Source of the DNA: Umbelopsis ramanniana AG
Taxonomy: Eukaryota > Mucoromycota > Umbelopsidomycetes > Umbelopsidales > Umbelopsidaceae
Assembly: GCF_025399195.1 (NCBI RefSeq)
Contig: NW_026252092.1
Location: 248,001 to 312,000 of the forward strand
Length of the DNA: 64,000 bases
Direction of reading: 5' to 3'
Shown: in pieces, positions 34,213 through 44,968 of the stretch
Layout: each line of letters opens with the position of its first letter
Numbering within the stretch: the first letter of the stretch is position 1
Notes under the pieces: model-generated
Databases searched by the model: none
The model's input: only the letters and a program-made list of their open reading frames with translations
Told to the model about the DNA's origin: nothing
Translations under genes and position numbers: made by a program

Positions 34213-36716
34213 ACTTTAGATGGTGAAAGAAATAAAAGGAGAAGTCAAGGCAACAGTATGATTTGTCTTCTTATACGGATTGCCAGGGCGGGTCGTCAGA
34301 AAAGAAACCTGGGCTCCGCTATAAAAGGAGCCCCCATTGGGAGGCCCTTTCCAGTATCCATTTGTTAAATTGCCTTGGCAAATTAACGTTGGCGATTAGC
34401 CGCCCGCTTGCGTAAAAAGTTTCTAGCCCTGGTACACACAGATGCTGGATTATCATTTTCCATTTCGGTAGAGGTTTCGGATGACCAAAAGCAATGCATG
34501 GAATGGTGTTCCGTTCTTTGTTAACTGCCAAGAAAACTTGTGGCATCGTCATTAATGAAGAAATGCTTGCATTGCAGCTCTATGATCATTTGTAACGGTA
34601 TGGTTCATTGAAATCGGAAGCTCTTCACAAACGTCTTGAATGTCGTTCGAACCATTGAAGCAAGTCCAGTAAGAAGACGTTAAAGTCGTCAGTCAGCACA
34701 AGATGTTAGTTTCGGTTGATCGGCATCTGGATTAATTTTATTGAGCATATTAGGTAAAATTTCTCAAGTTATCGATAGCCGAGTGACATATATGTAATTT
34801 GCTTCGGGGAAGAGAGTGGAGTGGACAACGCTAAAAAAAAAACTGCACCTGGAATACCTTGGCTACGACTATCATGCGCTGTTATTAGACTTGCAGCAGG
34901 GAACTCCTTTTTCGTTTCATTAACTTAACCTATGTAAACACTTTTGATGGCAGTCCCTTCCGTATGTGGAGCACCATACAGCGCACACAAATCATCATTC
35001 AACTCAGTAGTACAGAGTCAAGAATGGTGTCCATTTCTTGGCTCATGAACCAGGTGCATATTTTTGATTTCTGTGTACCTGATGTATACATTGGTTGGCT
35101 TTTTGCTAGATATTTCATGGCTCACGATTGATAAACCCAAACTTTGGTATACCTCGTTTTATTGTTTCAGTTCGTTTTATTCGTAAGAGTATACAGATGT
35201 GCTCCTGGTCACTTCCAAATGAGAGAGTACACTGTACCAAACGGTAGTCACTATTTACTGTCTGAAACCTGGTAGTCCAAGTGAAGTCCGAATATCCGTT
35301 TTGCCTTGATCGAACACGGACTCACATCGTAAAATTAACTCCAGAGCCATTGATGGTCGTAGTACACATATTCCTCTGACTGAATGTGACCAAATAACAT
35401 AAAAATGAAATGGAATTTTATGATGGACAGACAGCATTTCTGTAATTTTATGTTTCGAAAAAATACATTTTTATAGCGCATGCTTCTCACAAAAGTAGCC
35501 ATTATATAAAATTGAAACGCTTGTTTACAGATGTCAGTTTATATCAACTAACTCATGTTTTATTGGTATAGCCTCTCGGACTCATTTGGGTTACTGTAGG
35601 TTCCAGGAACTTGCAAATGATGTGTCAGATAGTTAGGCAGTATCGGGTGAAATGTCTTCACCGCATTAAAGTCAAACATTCTCGCTGTAAAGCTATTAAA
35701 CCGATTTACAATCGTTTTTCATTGGTCGAAAATTTCAGAAGACCGGGTGGTGGATCATGACCTATTTGTCCATGGATAGAAACCTGTATAGAGCAATGTT
35801 ATTGTATTCGATCAATTGTGATACAGCAATCAGCATAAGATAAACGTTTCAAATAAATATTAGGTGAATTAGTGACTTTAAAGTAATGAAAGTACCACAT
35901 TTTTGGAAACTTCTTTGACAGTAAATTTGATTGAAACAGTATGAAAAATACGCCACCTGCCGTCGCCAAACGTCTGTTTCACATTGTATCATAACACTGC
36001 AAGAGTTGGAGGATAATAAAATGAGAATGATTCCGCAGACTTTGTAAGTACAAATAATACACAATTTGTCCCAGATTCAATGACTCTTATTGTTCTTTCC
36101 GTAATGGTGTTACCTGGAAGTAACTTAGTGCAACGTCAGTTGAACCTGGTATACATGGTATTAAGACTGTGAGAAAATAAGTATATAATAGCTCTTAAAA
36201 GATATACTTCTAAATGATGTACTTATGATGATGAAGGCTCAAATCGATAGTTCATCATTAGATAGTATGATCGATAGCGTTCGATATGATCTTGGTTTTG
36301 AGATATGCTCAAGCAGGACTAAGCCGGTGACGCTATGATATCATTTGCCGAATTTAGCTCAGCCAGGAATTGAATTTCCAGTGCTAGAAAAAAGATACTT
36401 CTTGGGTGTGCTGTTGATCGACAGCACCGTATGCAGGGGACTACTGTCATTTCTCTAGTAACTGATCAGCAATTTTGTTTAGCCTCTCACATTGACATCT
36501 ATTTCTTCCTTGACTGAACGTTCGCTGAAGATTGTCAGGGCTAAATGGAAACGATTTCAAAGCTTTATCTCCGTCAGTTGTTCAAAGTCCTTATGCCTGA
36601 TTGGACCTAAATCGGTACGGTTTTGCGGCCATAAATGGGGACTTCACCTGACGTATCTTTTTTTTTAATACCTTTACCATTTGTTAAATTCCTTCGCCAT
36701 TAGGCCAACATTCTAA
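34213..36716. other. 2.5-kb gene-poor gap
   Basis: The longest unexplained stretch outside the relic island. It should include promoters of the membrane protein (left) and the alpha/beta hydrolase (right). A TATAAAAGG occurs at 34320-34328 on the plus strand, without a matching gene. All open frames are under 80 codons without recognisable domains. I found no tRNA, inverted repeat or transposon signature. It could hold an unannotated RNA or decayed sequence. Confidence 0.4.
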
Positions 36717-38399
36717 ATGCTCAATGACACCCTGTTCAATAGAATATGGGTACGCTTGGTTGTATACCTCGTTCAGATTCCGTTATACTTTATAATGTCC
36801 TATGTGGCATTCTCTTTTCTATACGGCAAACCCCTCATATACCATATCCTACCCACGAACTCCGCCGTTGGATCCGTTGTTGTCAGCGTCTTTCATAGCT
36901 GGGTGATATGTGAGCTTATATTTTTCATACACTATTCTCTCGCAAAACGACGCCTGGAAAAGTATAATCAAGAAATACCGGATATGAGCCTTGAAGATCG
37001 ATGGGATCTCATCAATCAATGTCTGGAAACTATCGACGATCCTATTGATTGGTGCACTGGATGGTTTCGAGAAAAGGGTACCTTGCGAAGACCTCATATA
37101 GACGAAATTTGTCAAGGGAATATTCGGGAATGGTATAAAAATTTTCATGAATGTTATTGATGTTATGCGAGATATTCAACATTGCTAATGGGCTTTTACC
37201 TATCTTTCAACATTTTCAGGTTAGCTTGGGCGTTCTGGGGCAAGAGTATGCCACGCGTGTCAGCCAATCCACTGCATGCCGAGCAATTGGATCAGCTACT
37301 AGAGCTTGCGTTCGAAAAACTAGGAACCAAGATTTCAGGCGGATACAATGCCCGGTTACAGTGCATCCGGTTGAATCTTGACCCTATCCGATCCACTTAC
37401 CGCCCTTTGGTGCTGTACGGAGTTGTTTACGTTCTGACGTATATATTCGACTATCATCTAATGCAATTGGGTTTCAATCGCTATGAAGACGGTAGCAGAG
37501 AACAAAGCTGGCGAAGTATATTATTAGATGACGTCGAGTCTATCACAGAAGCAATGTCCGGAGAGATGCCATCACCTGGCGGCAAAATTGTGCACTGGCA
37601 TCGACCGGCCACCGCTGAGACAAAAGGACCGCCTATCGTTTTCATTCACGGAATTGCGGCTGGCCTAATGTGCTATAACTGGTTTATCAAAAAGCTGTTG
37701 AAGCACTGTGGAGAACATCGCGGCCTTATCTTCGTCGAAATGCCTTACGTCTCAATGCACATCAACCAAGCTATTCCTACCTCTCATGAACTTGTGGACG
37801 AAATACGCAAAATGTTGGATATTCATGGATATGATAAGGCCACGTTCATGGGACATTCTCTTGGAACTTGCGTTGTTAACTGGGTGGTAAAGGATATACC
37901 CGAACGCGTTGCCAGTGTGACGCTGCTGGACCCTGTTGTCTTCTTACTACATTATAGCGATCTCGCATATAATTTCGTCCACCGTGCACCGACAAGTCCC
38001 AATGAGGTATGGTTTTTTCCCCTTAGTTTTTATTTCCAGACACGAACGGGATTTTCAACAGTGAATCTATTTTTATAGCGCTTAATTAGTTATTTTGCCG
38101 CCCAAGAGCTGTACACGGCCTTTTACATTGCTCGAAGATTCGACTGGAACGATAACATGATGTTCATTGGAAATCAGGACGGAAAGGCCTACATCAAGCG
38201 ATACGGTGATGATAGTATACCGTTAGGAGATTTGAAGGTGTTCCTTTCGGAAAATGACAATTTAATCAATAGCCAACGCGTCCTTCACTATTTGAAGGCA
38301 AGAAAAGTGGATTGTGAGCTAATGCCAAAGCTTGATCATGCAGCTTTTCTATTTAGAACCGACTGGGGAGAAACCATTAGTCGCGTTCATGCTTTGTAA
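36717..38399 (+). CDS. Membrane-anchored alpha/beta hydrolase
   Basis: Three exons (36717-37132, 37220-38006, 38079-38399) give 507 residues. Two N-terminal membrane segments (about 12-37 and 51-73) and a third hydrophobic segment near 198-225 anchor the protein. The catalytic domain follows with oxyanion loop FIHGIAAG (about 281-287), nucleophile elbow GHSLGT (Ser352), an acid likely in the SENDNL or LLDPV region, and His in LDHAAF near the C-terminus. The TG|G codon split joins NIREW to LAWAFWGK. It is probably an ER or lipid-droplet serine hydrolase or acyl-transferase-like enzyme. Related multi-spanning hydrolases are common in fungi, but the substrate is unknown. Confidence 0.8.
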
Positions 38400-38660
38400 A
38401 TATAATCCGTGATCAATGAGAATTCACCAAATTTGTGCTTGATTGTGAGTTTGAATTTTGTGTTACCCAGCGTGTTGCACACCGTCCACCTTCAGTATTT
38501 TTTAAAAAATCTTCTTTACTCCAGGATTTCTTTTGCATCGTAGCTGCAGTTTGGTCTTCATGCACCAGCAGTTCTAGTCACTCCTGTCCTTCCCATCTCC
38601 ACAATCCAACATTCACTCGTTTAACTACTTCAAAATCTTCCATTCCCTCCTTTCATCTCT

Positions 38661-41600
38661 ATGATTTCAGCCTCCACCATTGCGTCTGGATCGTCCTCAG
38701 GCTTTTCCGCCGTGGGTAGCGCTTCGACTCCTCAGTCCTCTTACACTCCTTCTTCTGCCAAACCCACCTCTGGAAATGCCTCTGGAAATCCTCTCAAAGA
38801 CCTTATTGAAACTGAAAAAGAGTATCTTGATACTCTCAAAATTATTACTACGGTATATATCGCTCGCCCTGAAATATGCAATTTTTGGGTTCCTCGGAAT
38901 TGACACCTTCTTTCTGTTGAACAGCAAATTGCTCCCATATGGTCCAACGATCAGCGCTCGACCGACTTTACAGAATTATTAAAACATGCCCAGGATATTC
39001 TCAAGATAAATAAGCGATTCTGTACAGTAAGTCAACCCACACAATGGGTGGCGGCATTTCATGTTTTCCCCCAATTACTAACCTTACGGTTAGCGTTTGA
39101 TCAAAATTTCTGCCTCTCCTCAAGGAATCCGTGAGCTGGGAGATGTGCTGATGCAATGGGTAAGGTGTCGTTCCTGCAATGGTCACGCTACCACGTTCTT
39201 CTGTCACTTTCCTGTATGACTTATTCTGTCACTTCCCCCATTAGGTCAATGAAATGGAAGCTCCATATGCCAATTATTCCCGAAGTTTTATCAGCAACCT
39301 CAATGATCGACAGGACATTGTTGGGCGGCCGTCTGTGAAGGCAGCATTATATGTAAGGTCCATCCGCTTGCTACCCCTCCTACATCTAGATCACTAAATT
39401 CTAGTCTTTAGGCACTGTCGGTTCAACACTCTTATGAGATCACCATGGAATCGCTTGTGAATGCTCCTATTCAACGAATGCTGTATTACAAAATTTTATA
39501 TGGTGTAAGTGCAATGGTATCTGTTTATGATCAGAATATCATCCAATCATTTTAATGTTCGGACTTCCCCGTGTTCCGCTACACAGCGACTATTGGAGAC
39601 CACTGAGCCCGGGAGGTCTGATCACCAACTACTGGCTCAAGCCAATCAACGGATAGACACAATCATGCTGATGGCAAAGAAGAACACACGAGCCATGACT
39701 TCGCCTCTACCTAGTCATATCATCGCATCGCCTCCTAGTCGCCAAAAATCACTGCCCAATGTTCCTCACATAAACACAACATTTTCACCGTCGTATAGTC
39801 CGATGCAAAAGCCTCCCCAACCTCAAGGTGCTATCCTTGATCTTGAAAAGATGATTGATGCATCCACTGCTGTCGATGTTTTCTCAAGAGAACCCAAGGT
39901 GAGAAGCAGCAATGCATGCTCTATGTTTTTGGAACCACATATTGACTCTTTTTTACTAGAAATGTCGCTTGCAACTTTCGAGTGCTCCACGAACTCTTAT
40001 CGTTGACGATGATTTCACGTTGTTTCCTGCCACTGGAAATACGATCGCACCTATTGCAGCTCATGTTTTTCTGTTGTCTGATGTTCTCATTGTCGCCAAA
40101 CGTTTGAACCGTGATGAGCTGGTCAAATCTCGAAATGATGGCTCCGACTACATGTACTCGCTTGTGTTTCCACCCCTTGCTTTGAAACATGTTCAGTTCG
40201 GGCAACTGATGCCGGAACGAGAGAGCCTTGGCGAATATTATATTCAGGTGTCCATCCGCAACACTGACTGTATGCATCTAAGAACGGATTCGCGAGCTGT
40301 GAAAGCATTGTGGTTGGAAAAAACTTCACCACGACAACAGAATTTACCTCCCGTACCGGCTCCAAACTATCCTATGCCTGGTGCTGCGAAGCCACCTGCT
40401 CCATTTCCAAAGAACTCGACAGTTCCGTCTCCGCCTAGCAAAGAACATTCACTCCCATCCAATGCTGCGTCGGATTCCAACCGTGACACCATTTTTGATA
40501 TGTATACCAGCACTGAAAAAGCACCGTCCAGAGATACCATCTTTGGTATGTACTCTGATGAACCCGAACCACATTCAACACCTGAGTTGCCTCCCATGCC
40601 GAAGAGCCCAGCACCGTCGAATTCAGGCGCTGCTGTGACCCACGAGTTTATAAAGCCAGCCGTGTCACACACATTGGAATCCATTCATATCTCGAGTCCA
40701 GTCCAGTCGCCTTCCAGGGCCAATTTCATGGAATTGCCAAAGTTGGATAGATTGAAATTGGATGATAATACGTTCAGTAATTTGTCAAGCTCTCCGCCTC
40801 CAGCAACACCAACCAGCTTGTCGCATAGAAGAAGAAGCTTTGAGCCGGAATCACCATTGCCGACATCACCTGGAGTCCAGTTATTGTCTTCCGGCCCACC
40901 TTTATCTCAATCTGTCAGTAATGGGTATATCCCACCACCCACGGTCCACAACATGGAGTTGGCGGTGTCTGAAGTCCCTGAAGTGCCTTTGCTCTCCCAA
41001 CCCATTGAAGTCGATCGTGTTGTTGCTCCCATTGCCATGCAGGCTGCAGTTCATAATGCTCCTGCCATGTTGACTGCATCCAAGTCGGCACCCACATCTC
41101 ATCTTGGTCCCCAGCAAAATCTACCACCTATACCTTCACCGGATCCAATGTTCATCAATTCCGCGCCTACCATGCTGAATTCCGCTGGTGGTGGTCCAGC
41201 AGGCATGTCTTCACCACCCATGCGTCCACGCCCCCCACCACCGAACTTTGCTGCTGGTTATAGACCTCCTCCTGGTGGGCATATGGGTCATCCTCCTCCG
41301 CCGTTTGGAAGTTCTCCTCCGCCTGGAGCAATGTACAATTCACGTCCACTCCCTCCGCCAGGGATGATGGCAAGACCGCCTTTTCCTCCTAATCAACGAC
41401 CACCACCCTTTGGTATGAATTCACCTGTACCATCAAAGTCAATGGGCCATCGTCCTCCTCCTTTGGCTATGCAACCACGGCCTGGTATGCCCCCTATGCC
41501 GCGACCAATGATGTATCCACAAGACCCTTCATTACGGCGATCTCCGACTCATGGACCACAAGGAGGTGGTGCACCTGGCGGACCACAGCAAGCATTACCT

Positions 41601-42567
41601 CCATTACCATCGCAAGAAGGCTATAGCTTTTTAAATGTCCCTCATAACGGATCACCTTTGGGCAGCGTAAGTCAAAGTTTTTGAAAGCGTTTCATCGCTA
41701 TGATAGCCTTTGCCTAACTTTATCGGTTTGTTTTTTTTTGTGATGCTTTGTTGGTAGCCTCGTAGCCCTACCACTGCGAATGCTATGGCTGCCGTAAAAG
41801 AGGTCACTCATAGAACACCTCCTTGTGATGTGTTTCGATGGAAGGATAATTCTTGGGCGGCAGTGGAAGGTCAATGTATTGCGGAAATTCGACAGACCAT
41901 GGCCAACCGACCTTGCTTGGCCATTGTTATAAAGGAATCCAATCACATGTACTTGAACGCATGGGTCAATAGGAATATGACCAGTCGTCAAGAAGCACCA
42001 ACCGATGTTAGCATTGGTATCGACATGGGCAACGGTCGTAAAGAAAATTATCTTGTGCACTGTAACGACCCGAGGGATGCACATGCACTAGCCGGAGCCT
42101 TACACCGAACATCGATAGAGGTCATGAACGCTACTCGTCAAGAAGAGCAAGAGCAGTACCACACGCCGATTTTAAGATCCACGTCCCTTGGAGCAGCGTC
42201 CATTCGGAAACCAGAAGACGGACCACAGACCACCAAACCCGTCATGCAATGTCGATGTAAAATCTTTTTGCAAAACGAACACGCTAGTTGGACCAATCTG
42301 GGTAATGCTGGCCTTCGACTCTCAATGCAGATACCCAGTCAGCGTATTCACGTTTACATTGAGAGTGAGAAGGATAGCAAGCGATTGGTAAACACGTTCA
42401 TTCAAAGCAATTTTGTCGAACGTGTTTCTGGCAATACCAAACGTATCACCTTTAGACTCATGAATGAGACCACTAGAGCAACTGCTGTATATATGGTCCA
42501 AGTGAAAGACGACAAAGTTGGTATCAAGATCTACGATTACCTGAAGGGTAATCGAGCCCAAAATTAA
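38661..42567 (+). CDS. Rho guanine-nucleotide exchange factor (DH-PH) with novel C-terminal domain
   Basis: Eight exons (38661-38852, 38925-39026, 39094-39159, 39245-39352, 39412-39504, 39587-39898, 39960-41666, 41758-42567) give 1129 residues. A Ser/Thr-rich N-terminus is followed by a DH domain (about 50-225: LIETEKEYLDTLKIITT; VNAPIQRMLYYKILYG) that would activate Rho/Cdc42 GTPases. A PH domain (about 300-425) comes next. About 430 residues of Pro/Ser-rich linker contain many PPP stretches suited to SH3 or profilin binding. The C-terminal 270 residues hold two similar beta-rich modules (VFRWKDNSWAAVEGQ...; MQCRCKIFLQNEHASWTNLG...) that resemble PH-like folds of the EVH1/RanBP1 type. That last assignment is tentative. 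Confidence 0.82.
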
Positions 42568-42920
42568 TGGCATCTTGATCCATATCTTTTTGTAATATGA
42601 AAACCAAGCAGCTTGCTCTTCATCATCATGGGCCTAAAGAAAACATAGAATATACATAATTTTTTTTTCTCTTCCTACCTTTATTCTTATTTATCGACTT
42701 GAGCACATTGTGTTTTCTACTACCTTGTTTCATCAGTGCATATAAACACGTACGTTATTCATTTGAAATGGCCCTTTGGTTTTCTACGTTAAAATTAAAT
42801 TTGGTATTGTCCAATCATTTCACTTACTCCGCCTGTTTGTTGCAGGACATCCCTGGCTTGCCACGCGTCAATTCCTTCTGCGTATTACTTTCTTGAAGTG
42901 CAGGATTCGATCCAGCCATC
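42568..42920. other. Intergenic, RhoGEF to lectin
   Basis: 353 bp between two plus-strand genes; AT-rich near the left end, with T tracts. No gene or element was recognised. Confidence 0.4.
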
Positions 42921-44303
42921 ATGTTATATTTAAAGACTACCCTACTAGCCTTGGGCGCTGCCTTTGGCATGACTGTTGCACAACAATCCACCAACCAGGC
43001 CATCACGCTACAAACTCACTCGTTGTATCCTCCTTACATTGATGACGACCTGCAGAACCGATGGTTCGACTTTGGCGGTGATGCAGTAAGTAAAACGTAG
43101 CAGTTCATCTTCCAGCAGCAACGAAAAAGCAATCAGTCATTTTTTAAACGTAATGCACAACCAGGTCATCAACACGAACAAGCATGTTCGCTTGACAAGC
43201 AATCGGCCTTCTCAAGTCGGATATTTGTGGTCTCGTCTGGTAGGGGCATACTGAAAGCCATGGAATCACCATACCGACCTTTCCCATAACCATGTTATTT
43301 TTCTTGATTTAGCCCCTGACTGCAGCAAACTTCGAGATCGAGCTCGAATACAACGTCGATGGCCCATCCGGTCATTTGTTTGGTGACGGTTTCGCACTCT
43401 GGTTATCGAAGCAGAGAATGTCGATCGGCCCTGTCTTTGGCTCCGTCAACAACTTTGATGGTCTTGGCATCTTCTTTGATACCTATGATAACGAAAGATC
43501 TCATGTACGTTGGGGATGTACTTCTGATCTGGATTGTTTTTTTTTTTGGACTTGCTTTGACTGACTGTACGCATTTTTCTTCTTGTAGAAACACTCCTTC
43601 CCTTATGTGCAAGCTATGCTTGGTGACGGTTATAAATATTATGATAACGACAAGGATGGCTCATCAACCGAATTAGCTGGCTGCGAGGTAAAGCAAACCC
43701 TTTTTCGGGCTCGGCTCTGCAGTGTTATACTGAGACTAATTTTGCTTTAATTCAACCCAGGCTGATTTCCGTGGTAAAACAGTGGTCACTAAAGCTCGTT
43801 TGACTTTCTACAAGGACAACTATCTTAGACTGGAGCTTCAACATGAGAAGGAGGATGAATGGACGGAGTGTTTTAAAGTCCCGAACGTTAAGTTGCCCGA
43901 CCAGGTCTACCTCGGCTTCACCGCACACACTGGAGAGATCTCAGGTACGAACACGTTAGGGAGGGATAATTCTGTTTTCAGGCTGACGCAAAAACTGACT
44001 CTACTCGTTCCCAATAGATAACCATGATATCATTGCCGTGACCACCAAGACGTTAATTCCTGTTCCAATCGAAAAGCAAAAGCCAATAGTGAGTAGCATA
44101 CCCCCATTAGTATTATGAATTCATCGTAAACATACTCATCCGTTTTCCTCCAGCCCCAAACCGGCAAGAAGGCCAAGTCCTCATCTGGTGGTGGTGGTTT
44201 CCTTTGGTTCTTGTTCAAGATGATTGCTGCCGCTGGCATTGTTGGTGGCATGTTCGTAGCATATCGCATGTATGAGAAGAGTGGCAACATGAAACGGTTT
44301 TAG
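42921..44303 (+). CDS. L-type lectin cargo receptor, VIP36/ERGIC-53 family
   Basis: Seven exons (42921-43085, 43165-43239, 43313-43504, 43589-43687, 43761-43944, 44018-44088, 44154-44303) give 311 residues. A signal peptide (1-20) precedes the legume-lectin-like domain: RWFDFGGDAVINTNKHVRL, GDGFALWLS, and the Ca2+/sugar-binding GIFFDTYDNERSH region. After a short Lys/Ser/Gly linker comes one membrane segment (about 280-300) and a short tail ending MKRF, close to the KRFY exit signal of VIP36. The protein would bind high-mannose glycans in the early secretory pathway and ferry glycoproteins between ER and Golgi. Exon 5-6 join is G|AT. Confidence 0.93.
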
Positions 44304-44968
44304 GCCAACCTGCGTTGGTACTCAACCTCTGTATCTATCACAAAGAGGTGAACCCACTGCTTTCCTTTCCCAAATTCCCTTTCAAAAATAAATTTTTTTA
44401 AAAGTTTTCCCCATTACCGCAGTGTGGATTTAGCAAACATCGAGAAAATATCGGTTTGAAAACTATGCCCCATGATATGTTAGGACGATAGCGAGATATT
44501 GATGAGATTCAATTCAAGCATCCGACGACATTCACCTAGCAATGAACAGTGTTTATCAGCTAGTGCAACAGCGTCATATTACAAATTAAGGTCGTATTCC
44601 TTGGGATTGATGCGTGGTTGATGGTTCGTATTAAGGTACACCCATAGCTGCAGTTGTGGTGTGTATGCCGGCGTACTTGCTCTTTTGAATGCTGAATTCT
44701 ATGTGCATACAATCAACAGCAATCTGTTATGAGACACAAGCCCGTTCCGCCTAATGATAACCATTGGCATGTATTACAAATAATCGAGATATTCAGGCTG
44801 GCTTTGATTTCTAATGACTACCTGAGCAAGTTGTGCCAACTGACGCACAAAGTGCGCATGAGCAATTTTCGCCACCTTGAAAGTCACATTTTTGAACAAT
44901 TGGCAGTAATGTGATAAAATTATAAGTTGAGCTTGTTCTTTCAATGTACTTATAACTACACATATTCA
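44304..44968. other. Intergenic, lectin to copper ATPase
   Basis: 665 bp with the ATPase promoter. TGAGCAAG (44823-44830) and TGAGCAAT (44859-44866) each differ by one base from the fungal copper-response core TGAGCAAA. An open frame at 44729-44914 has no protein features. Confidence 0.4.

Noticed and set aside
34319-34552. 77-codon minus-strand frame in the gene-poor gap
   Set aside because: No domain, no splice continuation and ordinary length for chance in this base composition.
36351-36372. tRNA-like D-arm sequence (TAGCTCAGCCAGG)
   Set aside because: No acceptor stem, anticodon loop or T-arm (GGTTCRAATCC) follows at the right distance.
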